Shown here: positions 53,427 through 64,000 of the stretch, one piece after another
Layout of the letters: each line of letters starts with the position of its first letter
How positions within the stretch are numbered: position 1 is the first letter of the stretch
Assembly (NCBI RefSeq): GCF_004337985.1
Contig: NW_021940918.1
Span: 3,503,014 to 3,567,013, forward strand
Origin: Pyricularia pennisetigena
Lineage: Eukaryota; Ascomycota; Sordariomycetes; Magnaporthales; Pyriculariaceae
Direction: 5' to 3'
Length of the DNA: 64,000 nucleotides
Translations under genes and position numbers: made by a program
Notes under the pieces: generated by a model
The model's database searches: none
What the model was told of the DNA's origin: nothing
The model's input: the letters and a program-made list of their open reading frames with translations, nothing else

Positions 53427-55623
53427 GCAGGCGTCAACCCTCACCACCACCAATTCGGGTTGTGATCCCCCGGGCCGGGATCGGGGATAGGTGACCAAAA
53501 GGTATGGAGGTAGGCTATTGGGGGCTGCATACAGGTCCTGTTTAAATCCCTGTGCTTGTCTCCTTATAAGCTCGGTAAACGGCAGGTACTCTACCTTCTA
53601 TCGTTGGCTGCTTGCTATAGTACCTGTGGGACGCATGCCATTCCGGAATCAGGTCCCGGAGTTCCACACGGTGGAGCTCTCGACGCGCTAGCAGGAAATC
53701 TGCCCCTGGTCTACTCTTCACTGTGACTGCCACAATTGCGTATGCAAGTACCTAGCTAGACTGGAACTTGTCTATTGACAGTCCGCTCCAATAAGTCCCG
53801 AGTCCACGCACGGGTACCTGAGGAGAATTTTTTTTTTTTTTTTCTTTAATGTTTTGCTGGTGCGACGCGTTCGGTTGACGTCACAAACCCGACCGAGTAC
53901 TTAGAGTACCTTGACTGCCTGCCAGTATACCATTTCATCTCGCGCACAATCAATTGCGTTGTTGCTTTATTGTAAAGTAAACAAGCATTATTATTGACTT
54001 GATCAAAGTTAAGTTGCATGCAGTGTAGTAGCTGCAAAATTACCACCCACGTGGTTTAACACTCTCATAATTAACTTTCAATTTGTATCCCACACTGGAT
54101 CGGCGGTGAGGTCGTCGCGACGGGATTTTGGGTAACATCACGCCTAAAAGTAAGTAGCAACATACTATGGTACATTACAGCAGGTCAGATGAGGAGCAAA
54201 GAAAGGTAAAATTCTGCTCCACCCCGTCGATCACCGTCGGTGAAATCCCATGGTGAAGTGGGAAAATGTAACTACGTATTCTACTCATCTTCCGACGATT
54301 TCCCGATGATGGGTGGATGATCGGGGAACGCTTCCATGTCTCCAAACTTCTCCGCATGGTCCTACAGAACAAACAGCCCGTCACCATTTTTTTCTGGTTT
54401 GCCGTGATGATCCTACTGTACCTACCTGCTTGGTCTTTGCAGCGGGGTCAAACCAAAATCCCGCATATCACCATCGGACCTGGCTGACGTTGGTTGACTT
54501 GGGGTAAACGGCATCGACCCATGAGCCGATACGGTAACTCTTCCGAAAAGTCGATGCAACCCGCTTCTGTTTCTGAAGAACTAAAACTACTACAGTACTG
54601 CTTATCTAATCAAGATGTAGAGGCTGTAATCTTTGCAGTTCTGCTTAGAAGGGCCATGTCATGTTGGTAGCGATAATACATATGAGATGTCAAATGTTTA
54701 AGGAGTTGATACAAGCCTGGGCTGGGGATTGTTTTGAGGGGTGATTCATCATGTGAATGGGAAGAAAGTGCCGAATAACAAGTGCCATCCACAAACAAAG
54801 CATAAAGGCCTGGGAACGCCAACCCGAGTCTTCTTTGGAAGTATTTGATGCCCAACCAAGGATGACCAATACGTGGAGAGCTTCGGCGTCTTTTAATTCA
54901 AGCCGTCGCCTCTAATGACAATATTCTCATGTTCAGTGCTAGGAAGTGATGATGCCTGCTTTTTAACGACGATACAGAACACAGCTTAAAGAACATGGCC
55001 AGAACAACCTTCCACATGACAACTTGATACCAGGTGTACAATGGTATCAAGATATAATCAACAGACTTTCCCCGGCTAGTACATCCATCGCATTAGACCA
55101 GAAACTTTTCTACAACATGACCCCATCCGGGAAAACACCTCTTTGGCTGGCCAGTAGTATGCGCCTGGGACAGGTTGAAAAGGGGCTGTGGGCTGAGATA
55201 AAAGTGAGCCCAAAGTGAGTTCAAACTGAGAGCGCCGCGTTTGACCGTGTCCCTCGTCAAAACCTGAGAACCAGTGAGGATTGGTCTTTCCTCGTCCTCT
55301 TCTTAAAAGGACTTAACTCTACTCTCGCACCACCTCTCCAAAACTTTCATGTCTCGACTTAATGCTGGACTCTTTCCTGACAGCCTTCGAGTGTGACAAG
55401 TGCAGCAGACCCGATTCGCATTCCCACAAAAGGGAAGGATCTTGTGCATAGTTCATCTCGAGTGTCCGGCTAGTTGTGTGACCTCTCGTCCCGCCGGATA
55501 TGCGATCACCATTTTCTCATATCTCAAGCTGACGTTTCTTTTTTTTTTGGCCAGCCAATCTTTTAGACCAACCAAACAACATCATCTCGGGTTCCCAAGA
55601 GTGTTTATCCGTACATCAAAACA
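53427..55623. other. intergenic, no gene seen
   Basis: A long spacer between divergent genes with a T run at 53829-53843. Many short ORFs are present, none with support. The right 300 bases are the probable promoter of the membrane-protein gene. Confidence 0.45.
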
Positions 55624-57201
55624 ATGAGGCAGTTGAAGTTCATCTCAGCCCTCGCTGCCATCGCAAGCTGCTCCAAGAGGAATCTGGACACAACCCCAGG
55701 ACTTCATTCTCGAGCAGTTGATTCGGAAATTTCAACAGAAACGACTGCTTCATCCACGACTGAGACCACAACCGACACCATGGCGCAGCTGGATCCGTGG
55801 CCCACCAACCTTGAATCTCTCGGATCACCTTTGGACATCATCACCGTGACCATCACTCCGACCGAGGCGGCCACAACCATCACTGCTTCTCCTACAGTTA
55901 TTTTAGACAGCAACGCCGCCCTGATCAGTGCCCAGAATGACTACATTGCCAGGCGCCAGGAGGACGGCTGGAAGATCGCCGTCATCGTCATCTGCACCGT
56001 CGGCGTCTTCATCATGCTTACCCTCTTCATCGTCGCGACGAGGAGCCAGCACCGACCCGCCAGAAACGGCAGCAGCGGCGGCGGCGAGGAGGGCACCAGA
56101 TCCACATTCTCTTTTGGCGGTCGTCGCAGCGACAATAACGGAGAGGATTCCAGCCGTCGAGCCCCGACGCCGTTGCAGCGGCGTGGCCGCCCCGAAAAAG
56201 TCGCAGAAGACCACAAGGGCTGGGAACTCAAGAACCTCTGGTCCACAAAGAGCAGCAGCGACCCCAGCTCGGGCGTCATTCTCGACCTGCCTCCCCTGGC
56301 GGTACGGCGCACCCGCGCCACCACCGTGCTGTCCGACACCGACACCATCTCCCCGCTCAACCCCAAGCAGCACCAGAACCGCGGCATCCAGGCCTCGACC
56401 ACCGCCTTGACCGACGTGACCGTCGTCCCCTCAGGCACTCAGACCACCATCGTGGCGCCTTCCGAGGACGGCGACGACAGCTGCACGTTCCGCGCTTCCA
56501 GCAGCCCTGCCTCGGCGGCCAAGCCGGCCGGGATGTCGACGCTGGCCCATGACAACTTCAAGGACTTTGTGTTCCGGGGAACAACGACCGCAGGCACGGC
56601 CGAGGACGGCAAGCAAAACAACGATGCCTCCCTCCTGGCCGACGAGAGCTTGTACAACGAGCAGGGCTTCTACGTCTCGCCCCGCAACCCGCGCATCCAG
56701 CCCGCGCCATCGTACCAGCCGCGCAACCCGGCCCGCGTCTCTCCCAGCGGCGGCGACACCAAGCTCCCCGGAGCGGCGGCCGGAGATTTCGTTTTCTCCA
56801 ACGACGAGCTGGAGCAGCTGCACGAGCCGCGTGCCGCCAAGAGAGCTCGGCGGTCAAACGACGAGCGCGGCACTGGCACCCCAGGCAATACCGATGCACC
56901 GCAGCCCCGAAGCCAAAGGGGCTCGGCTCAGCAGCAGGCCGGCAATGAGAGCAGCATTGACGCCGATCGAGCGAGCCGCGCCTCGGCCGGACCGTCTGTG
57001 CTGTCCCAGTCGTCGCGTGCCCCGACTCCCTGCCCCGGCTGTCTCGTGCCCGACCGCATGGCTCCCCATAGGCATTCAGCCGAGAAGGATGACCACGCCG
57101 CCATCGTTGCGTCGAGTTCGCGCCCCGCCACCGCAACTGGGCTACATGCGGCTCAGGCTGAGGCTCCAAGGCCTGCACGCCATCGGATGACGCTGGATTG
57201 A
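55624..57201 (+). CDS. single-pass membrane protein with Ser/Thr-rich ectodomain
   Basis: A single exon encodes 525 residues. A hydrophobic start (MRQLKFISALAAIASC) may be a signal peptide. Residues 35-95 are Ser/Thr-rich (TETTASSTTETTTDT) and likely O-glycosylated. A clear transmembrane helix lies at 117-138 (KIAVIVICTVGVFIMLTLFIVA), followed by a long cytoplasmic tail that is Ser/Pro/Arg-rich and disordered, with KRARR and many SP/TP sites. The architecture resembles fungal wall-stress sensors and other single-pass surface proteins, but no WSC Cys domain is present. I recognise no family, so this is a description only. Confidence 0.7.
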   Translation: MRQLKFISALAAIASCSKRNLDTTPGLHSRAVDSEISTETTASSTTETTTDTMAQLDPWPTNLESLGSPLDIITVTITPTEAATTITASPTVILDSNAALISAQNDYIARRQEDGWKIAVIVICTVGVFIMLTLFIVATRSQHRPARNGSSGGGEEGTRSTFSFGGRRSDNNGEDSSRRAPTPLQRRGRPEKVAEDHKGWELKNLWSTKSSSDPSSGVILDLPPLAVRRTRATTVLSDTDTISPLNPKQHQNRGIQASTTALTDVTVVPSGTQTTIVAPSEDGDDSCTFRASSSPASAAKPAGMSTLAHDNFKDFVFRGTTTAGTAEDGKQNNDASLLADESLYNEQGFYVSPRNPRIQPAPSYQPRNPARVSPSGGDTKLPGAAAGDFVFSNDELEQLHEPRAAKRARRSNDERGTGTPGNTDAPQPRSQRGSAQQQAGNESSIDADRASRASAGPSVLSQSSRAPTPCPGCLVPDRMAPHRHSAEKDDHAAIVASSSRPATATGLHAAQAEAPRPARHRMTLD

Positions 57202-57785
57202 CCGTGATAAAACAATGTTAACTGAGGTCTCCAAGATCGTTCAAGACACGTACCAAAAGAATGGCACAATGTCTAACAGACTGACTTTGTTCAAGCAAAA
57301 GAACGAGATGCCAAGTCCATTCTTCATGGACCAACCACGTCTTCTTTGTCAGCATTGCGTGTGACACAGTAGAGGATTTATTTTGTCAAGGTCTGAAGAG
57401 TCTTCAGGCGGTTGACCGAAACCACAGTACCTTTCTTTTCCCCCCTATTTTGCTGTTCATGGGATGTTGTCTGATATTTCTGGGTCTTTTTGCCATCCCA
57501 CTGCGCCATTACAGGGACTAATAATGCCTCTTATGGTCATCCCGTTAATTGTTAATTTGAACCAAGTACAACTATTTGGCGTACATCGTCAGTTGGCCGC
57601 AAATAAGTTGCTGTGAAGAAAGGAGAACGAGGGGTGATGGATAACGGAATGTCGATATCTGGAAGAACGCTTGCTATATACCACCGTGGCCCCGTAAACA
57701 GTCCAAATCGACTATTCTAATATCGCAACTCTAGTCTGTCTACATATCATGCCCCTATTGTAATTAATGTGCTCTAGATGCAGCA
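57202..57785. other. convergent intergenic region
   Basis: 3' flanks of the membrane-protein gene and UGGT. No gene is seen. Confidence 0.45.
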
Positions 57786-60700
57786 TCACAACTCGTCCAC
57801 AATGTGCGTATTCTCCGGTTCCACCGCCAGGGTCCGACTCTTGGGGTTCTTTTCTGCCTTTTCGCTGACAGCATCGCCGGATACTGGTAAGCCCTTGCGC
57901 TTGCGGTCTAGTGCCGCAATCTCGGCATCGTATATGTTCCACTCGGGCACTTGCCTCCGTGCTCTGTCGAGTTTTGGTTCCTTGGCTGTACATAGGAGTT
58001 AGCACATATCCACATCAGACAACTCATGCCCCAGTTGAAACACTTACTCATCGGGTTATTGCAGAGGTCAATGGTCTTGGCCATAGGCTGAGTCTCATCG
58101 CTGCACCAGGTTTCACACCACAACCACTCCTGCGGAAGACTGAAGATGGGAATCGAGAACTGCATGTGGTTCGGTAGATCCTGATCGAGGTTGGAAAGGG
58201 AGTTTGGATCCGCTGACAGACTGTGGTAAGTTTGGCGCAGACGATCGCCGGCCGCCAGTTCACGGAACCGTCGTAAATCAACCACATACAGGGCTGATAT
58301 GTGGTACGGTAGGCCCTTCAAGTAACGCTCCCAATAGCCATGTTTCCAGAATCTGAAGCCCTCCATCTCGGTTCGCGAGTCACACATGGGCGTGAAACCG
58401 TACGGGGCACCCTGTAGGTCGAGCTGCACAAGCTCATACATATCAGTTCGTACGATCTGATCGGCATCCACAAAGATGACCTTGTCCAACGTCAGCGGGA
58501 AGAGAACGTCCAGGAAAAGGATCTTGTAACCCCAAATCTCGCGCTGCTTCTCCTTCTGCTGTCGGAGCCAGTGTGGCCACTTGTACGTAACCATCTCGTA
58601 TTTGAACCCATACTCGGCTGCCATGTGCGGAATAAAGTCTTTGAAGGACGGTGAGAGGAACTGCTCGATGAACCAGAACTTGACTGTGTGGTTCGTATTG
58701 CGCATTACGCTGACCATCATGATGTCGAGCATGCGTTCGTACAAGTGCCCACTTGCGACCGAAAAAATATTGATCTCAGCGTGTTGCAGTTCGGAAGGCG
58801 ACTTTTCCTTGGCCTTGCCCCTGGCGGTGCCCAGAATGCTTTCGGCAAATTTGAGTCCCTTGTTGACAAAGTCCATTGCACCACCGGCAGTGCCAGACGG
58901 TGCCGCACCACTCTCTTCCAGTACGTCCATGTCCTCTTTGCCTGGGTTCCGCCGGAGCCGCGGATAAAGTGTCGTACCCAGGAAGTCCAAAAGTGCGACC
59001 TCGGTGGTCTCGTCGCCGGGGACGGGTGAGAACCCATGTGCGCCAATGCTCTCGACATAGAAGATATCTGAGCTGCGGCCCTTCTCAAGCGTGATGTCGT
59101 AAATGCCGGGATTCGCTTTGAACTGGAGATATCCCAAGTTTGCCATGATGATAGTGTCCGCCACTCGGGGGTTAGAGTCCGTCCCAAGAACAAGCTGCAC
59201 ACCTCTAGGAGTGCCCGAATCGGTGCTCCTTGCGTGCCCCTCGATCAAAATGTTTTCCAACTCATAGATCGCGGTGACATCAGATGTTACGGAGCTCAGC
59301 TTGATGTTGTCGAGATCATGGACAGAGACCTTTGGGGCAACCAGCCATGCTGGTGGGACGTCCATACCCAGGTTTAGCAGAGCTTCTGATGGTAACCCTT
59401 TGAAAGAAGCAGAAGGCACCTTGAGCTTGCCTGCTTCGTCAAATGCCGGAGCAGAGTCCATGACGAAGCGATAGAACCTCTTTACGGGAAGTTCTTCCAG
59501 GCGATCCCTTGGGTTCATAAAGACTTTCAAGTGCACACCCTCCAGTTCAGACAAGACCTTTAATAGAGGAGTCCATTTCTGTCCAAGCTCGCTTGCGGGA
59601 TCGATAACAGCAGTGAAGAAAATCGAAGCCTTCGAGGGATCGCCGACTTCAAAGCCCGTGTGCGTCGAGTTCCATAACTTGAAGGATGATATCCTAAGGG
59701 TCGGGGGGTTCTCAAACGCTCCATCTGGGAGATCAGAGATGGTGGACAGGGCGGTTATTGAAGTCAACTTAGCCGCCGCCACTGGATCTGATAGCCTATC
59801 CCCGAGTCCTAGTTCCTCGAGTGCCTTGTACACTGGTATAATCCTGGAGTTTTGTTCGAATTCAAGGAAGGTCTGGAAGTCAGACTCGCCAAATTCGGAG
59901 GCTGATTCAATTGGGCCAACGACACGCCCATTCAGCATCAAAATGGAATTGCCTGGTTCAAAATGCGCTGCTCTCTGGAATCTCTCCAAAGCTTGGGCAT
60001 ACTCAAGCCCAATGTTGGTTTGGGGTGCATGTCGGATTTCGTCTAGAATTGCAACAAGACCTTCGTCAGACTCAGCCGCAAGTAGACGATCACTCTGCTC
60101 TTTCAGGTTGCTGTTAATATCATGAGATGTCTTCTGCACAGCATTGTGCACGATTTCAAGTCGAACGCCAGGATTGATTCTGCGGAATTTTAGGGCTGAC
60201 AGGAGAATTTCACGCCCATTCTTGCTGTCCAGGTCGACCAAGACTGTCAAGAGAGCCCACGCCTCCTTGGTAGAGTCTGGACTAGATTCGATAACCACGG
60301 CTTTACTGAATAGATCATCATGGTCGGTGTAAACCTTGTTTATGTCGAGGATTGTCAGGCCGTTGCTGTTTTCCGGGAAGATGTAATGGTTACGACGACT
60401 GGAAGCACCCTCAAGGAAAATGTCAATCACGGATGTTTCGTCGTTAATGGTACCATAGTAGATTCCTTCCTGCAGCGACCGCAGGTCACTGGAGATTCGG
60501 CCGCTCATCATCCCCATCCATCTGTTCTCCAAGTCCCGAGGAAGCGCAAAGCCGTTAACAAAAAGAGGCGGTACCGCAGAGTGAGCACCAAGCCTCGATG
60601 ACCACTGTTTCGCGAGAGTCACTTGATTGGTGTAAGCATCGGATTCCAGGACTTCCTTGAGCGACAAGGCCGTCGAATCGGATCGCACTGCGCGATCTTT

Positions 60701-62451
60701 GATAGCCGCGTCAAACGCCTCCTGATTGGCACCCGCTGTACTTCCGTCGAGGCATGATTCCAGATAAGCCATGAGAGATGACAATCCATACGTTTGCAAC
60801 AGGTGATAGACGACTTTGGCCTGCCCTTCTGCCTCGGGGGTAAATGCGAGGGGAACCAAACCAAATCGGATTGGGATGCGTTGTTTGACAAAACCGATGA
60901 GTTGACTGGTTGCCAATGCCAGGTCGGATGCTTTTGAGAAATCCACAGGGAGGACAATGTTGAAGATGTTTCTACGAATAGGGGGAAGTTGGCCCGGCAT
61001 TCCACCAGACAGTAAAGTCATTATGTGTGGGCTGTAGCTCTCGTAACGCTTGTCCTTTTCGAGGTTGTTGAGCCAGACAATAACCTTGCCGTCCTCTTTT
61101 TCATCCCGCCAGTCGAAACGAGGGGGCTCATCGTTGGCTTTCGACGACGCAACATCTGAATGAGACAAGAGATCAACAGCTTCTCGGCCAGACAGACCCA
61201 AATCCCGAACTTCGTTGATTAGCTGGCGCTCCCTTCGTAGAACGTCAACCAATCCAAATGACTGAATTTGCCGCTCAATCAGCTGAACACCGTTCATCCA
61301 CAATATGTTGGAACCGGATGGTATTTGCAGAACCATGCGGTTGGCATTGTGTTCTGTGCGAAATTCCGCAGATACGTTATGAGCCGAAACAGATCCTGAA
61401 TACTTGGGGAAGTCCTGTGTAAGTTTCAAGAGTGTCTCGAAGGGCTTTTCACCGCGGAGAATGAAATCCGCTGCCTTCAGTCCTAGCTGCTCGAGTTCAG
61501 AAGCCGATAACGGCTTCAAATCTGCCACCTCCTCATCGCCGTTGAGGACAATCTCAGATGAGCCACCCACCAGTGGTTTCTGTGCAGAATCATCCTGGGC
61601 CGTCTTCTCGTTTGCTCTGTCATCAATAACAATGTAGTCGGTTCTTTTTAATGCCAACTCAACACCATACCCGCTGAGGTATAGAGGCTGTTTCGAGGCA
61701 GTGGCGATGCTCCTGTGTCGCAGTCTATATGACGGACCTCCGTTGCGCGCCGCCGTTGCCAGCGTATCATGGAAGGCACCAAAGCTCGGTGAGGTGATAT
61801 CCGCGTAGAGAACAACTCCTTCCGAACTGTCCCCTAGTTGTTGGTCAAAAAGTATATCTCTTGACAGCACATCCCCCACAATATTGGCCACTCCTTTCGC
61901 CTCGTCGACAGAACAGAAAATCTCGCCTGATTTCAATATCCATTCCGGGCAATTGTCAACCTTGCCCTGAAGCTTGGGTTCGACCGCAGTTCTATAGTGT
62001 TGGTAGTGGGCCTCAATCCGGGGTGCAGCTGAGCGCATGGACAGCGCCAGTTTGAAAGTAGACAGCGCATCAGGGCTAGTGATATGCCCATCCTCTTGCA
62101 GTACTTGAAGAAACTTCTCGTATAGCTCTCGGTCAGTGTTGGCCTTGGCGAAGTGGCCGCTTGCAATGCGATCGAGAAGTGGAAAATATGCGGTGCCGTT
62201 TTCTTGTGCTGCAGTTTCGCTGCATTACCGTTTAGTTAGTACGATACTAGACTTAAGAATGACCTCAAGCTGCAGCCAATTTATGTGCGTCCTTACAGAA
62301 GCTCCAGCAGGTACGGGGGAGACTGGAAGGAGGCCTGCATAGACACCTCAACCGATGGAGCTCCAGATGCCAGTGGGAAGAGCTGCAGCTGGGCGAGCGC
62401 AGCCAACAGGGAAACCCGAAGGCCCCATGGGAGCCTTGACAGTTGTATCAT
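57786..62451 (-). CDS. gpt1: UDP-glucose:glycoprotein glucosyltransferase (UGGT, GT24)
   Basis: Three exons, in coding order 62297-62451, 58048-62219 and 57786-57985, give about 1508 residues, the normal UGGT length. A signal peptide (MIQLSRLPWGLRVSLLAALA) is followed by YLLELL-ETAAQENGTAYFP across intron 1. The long luminal part contains the thioredoxin-like folding-sensor domains. The C-terminal GT24 domain (from about 1200) has INIFSVASGHLYERMLDIMM, YKILFLDVLFPL and the metal-binding DADQ at 1303-1306, then LCNNPM-TKEPKLDRARRQVPEW across intron 2. The protein ends HIVDEL, a VDEL-type ER-retrieval signal. It re-glucosylates misfolded glycoproteins for the calnexin cycle in the ER lumen. The retrieval signal is recovered only when the final exon is spliced; unspliced it would end in PRLRH. 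Confidence 0.96.
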
Positions 62452-63324
62452 GTCGAATGATGCTCTTCTAATCGTCCGCCAGCGGAACCCAGTTGACGAG
62501 GCTTTGTAGAGCAACGATTTAACACCTCGTAGTCGAGGGGCGACAGGTCCCCAAGGTGTCTGTCTGGTTTAGGCCGGGGGTGGTGTACTCCACACAAGAT
62601 CAGGGATCGGGAGGTACCCAGCTTTTCTGGAGCGGTGGCTGCCAGACGCGCTAGGCCTACCATGCGATCTGTCAAAGTACACTTTTTTTTTTTTTTTTTT
62701 TTTTTGTTTGCCAAGCGACTCTTACTTCTTGATCAATCCAGCTTTGGTACAAATCTGCCCCGTCACTTGTAGAAGAATACGTATATGCATGATGATTGAC
62801 CAACCAACCCTATGGCTGCTATCGCCATGCAGGGAACACCTTCCTTGTAGATTTTAACTTTTGAGTGCATCTGGACAGTTGGCCGGATCTCGAATTTGCA
62901 GCCAATGAGAATTCAATGTGGCTGAAGCTTTCTGAATCCTAGTGGGTAAAGGGGCCTGAGGCTGAGCCGTGGGGTCGACAAATGGTGGGGTTGGATTGGA
63001 TTCCCCTGTCCCGGGCGGGAAAAACCATAGAGCGAGTGTCGCTTGTGGTGGTTCCCACACTTTGGCTCCGGCCACGCTTCCACTGTAGCAAATCGGCAGC
63101 GACTTGACTTACTTGGGATGCTGTGAGAAGAGCTCGCGCAAGGTGGCCTAACACCCAGATTCCCTACAAGCAGCTCACCTTAACCGCTGCACCACCACAA
63201 CAATTAGGCTGTTTCCAGATATTGCGAACCAAGGACAGCTTTTTGCGAGTTTAACATTCTCTGGCGCAGGCGATTTGTTTCACACTCTGAGAGCCAGAAG
63301 CTCAGGCTTCATCCCACCTTCAAG
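62452..63324. other. divergent promoter region of UGGT and coatomer alpha
   Basis: A 23-base T run (62683-62705) lies in the left half. At about 63148-63196 the minus strand reads like part of a tRNA (GGTGCAGCGGTTAAGG with TTGTA), but it lacks a T arm and acceptor. It may be a tRNA or SINE relic. No gene is seen. Confidence 0.4.
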
Positions 63325-64000
63325 ATGCAGGCGTCGTCGGGCATGCTCACCAAGGTATGAAGTGTTGCCCCGGCTCTCTTCTCAGCTACATGTTTGCTGT
63401 ACTAACTAATTGCTTGTCCATCTTTGCAGTTCGAGTCCAAGTCTTCTCGCGCAAAGGGCATTGCCTTCCACCCAAAAAGGTCCGTATGCAGCAGCTAGCT
63501 GGCAGCTCCCCGCCCATAGCTTGTCTGGCTGATACAACCGACTGACACCTCGCTTCGACGTTTCCAGGCCATGGATTCTTGTTTCTCTTCACTCTTCGAC
63601 GATTCAACTATGGGACTATCGCATGGGTACATTGATTGACCGTTTCGAGGAACATGACGGTCCTGTTCGCGCCATCGACTTCCACAAGACGCAACCCCTC
63701 TTCGTCTCGGGCGGTGACGACTACAAGATCAAAGTATGGTCTTACCAGACGCGCCGATGCCTCTTCACTCTGAACGGCCACCTGGACTATGTCCGTACAG
63801 TCTTCTTCCATCACGAGCTGCCCTGGATTGTGTCGGCCTCAGACGACCAAACGATTCGGATATGGAATTGGCAGAACCGATCTTTGAGTGAGATAGACCA
63901 ACCTTTGGGGATCGGGAACATTCGAGCTTTGGAGCATTGCTAACAACTACTACAGTTTGTACGATGACGGGGCATAATCACTATGCCATGTGTGCGCAAT
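63325..64000 (+). CDS. COP1: coatomer subunit alpha (COPI), N-terminal part
   Basis: Four exons are visible (63325-63354, 63430-63479, 63568-63887 and 63956 to the window end), and the gene continues beyond it. The join reads [84 protein letters not shown] and [14 protein letters not shown]. The GH...WD-type repeats and this exact order are those of the alpha-COP N-terminal beta-propeller, which binds dilysine retrieval signals. COPI coats Golgi-to-ER vesicles. Introns of 75, 88 and 68 nt crowd the 5' end, common for conserved fungal genes. Intron 2 uses the weak donor GTCCGT. Confidence 0.93.

Noticed and set aside
63148..63196. tRNA-Thr-like text on the minus strand
   Set aside because: A-box-like and TTGTA loop-like parts are present, but there is no T arm with TTCGA and the acceptor cannot pair. 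Possibly a SINE or tRNA remnant.

Overview
The window reads as nuclear DNA of a filamentous ascomycete, most likely a Sordariomycete. The genes carry short GT-AG introns of about 60-140 nt, sit in GC-richer coding blocks separated by homopolymer-rich spacers, and encode typical fungal families (Dal5-type permease, Egh16-like secreted protein, Mpv17, GH3 glucosidase, tannase-type esterase). The Egh16-like protein and the secretome would suit a plant-associated fungus such as one of the Magnaporthales, but the sequence alone does not settle the genus. Two runs of N (11621-11632 and 49821-50264) mark assembly gaps.

Layout. 0-9 kb: the 3' end of a Cdc7-type replication kinase, an intron-containing tRNA-Arg, a BAHD-like acyltransferase and the CHL1-type Fe-S helicase. 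9-21 kb: a metabolic block with a Dal5-family permease, a general amidase and a class-III aminotransferase, interleaved with two proteins of the fungal F-box-like/DUF7730 kind. 21-34 kb: tRNA-Lys, an alpha/beta hydrolase with a membrane anchor, a DUF218 protein, an Mpv17-family protein, a pisatin-demethylase-like P450, a small four-helix membrane protein, a DUF1264 protein and a CYP7/CYP8-like P450. 35-53 kb: a run of secreted proteins (tannase/feruloyl esterase, HExxH zincin, Egh16-like, Pro/Thr/Ala-rich protein, DUF3237, GH3 beta-glucosidase) broken by a two-RRM RNA-binding protein. 55-64 kb: a single-pass membrane protein, the ER folding sensor UGGT and the 5' end of coatomer alpha.

How genes may work together. 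The clearest inter-gene signal is that the permease and amidase, both on the minus strand, share a 17-bp element and a 10-12-bp element in their upstream regions (231/204 bp and 254-318/127 bp from the ATG). The 17-mer holds two CGG triplets spaced by six bases, as Zn2Cys6 regulators often use. This suggests a co-regulated uptake-plus-hydrolysis module for an amide or ureide nitrogen source. The two P450 genes with DUF1264 between them may form a small oxidative cluster, but no backbone synthase is present. UGGT ends in a VDEL-type ER-retention signal, as expected for the calnexin cycle.

All gene models were joined by hand from splice signals, reading-frame continuity and remembered family motifs; no searches were run.
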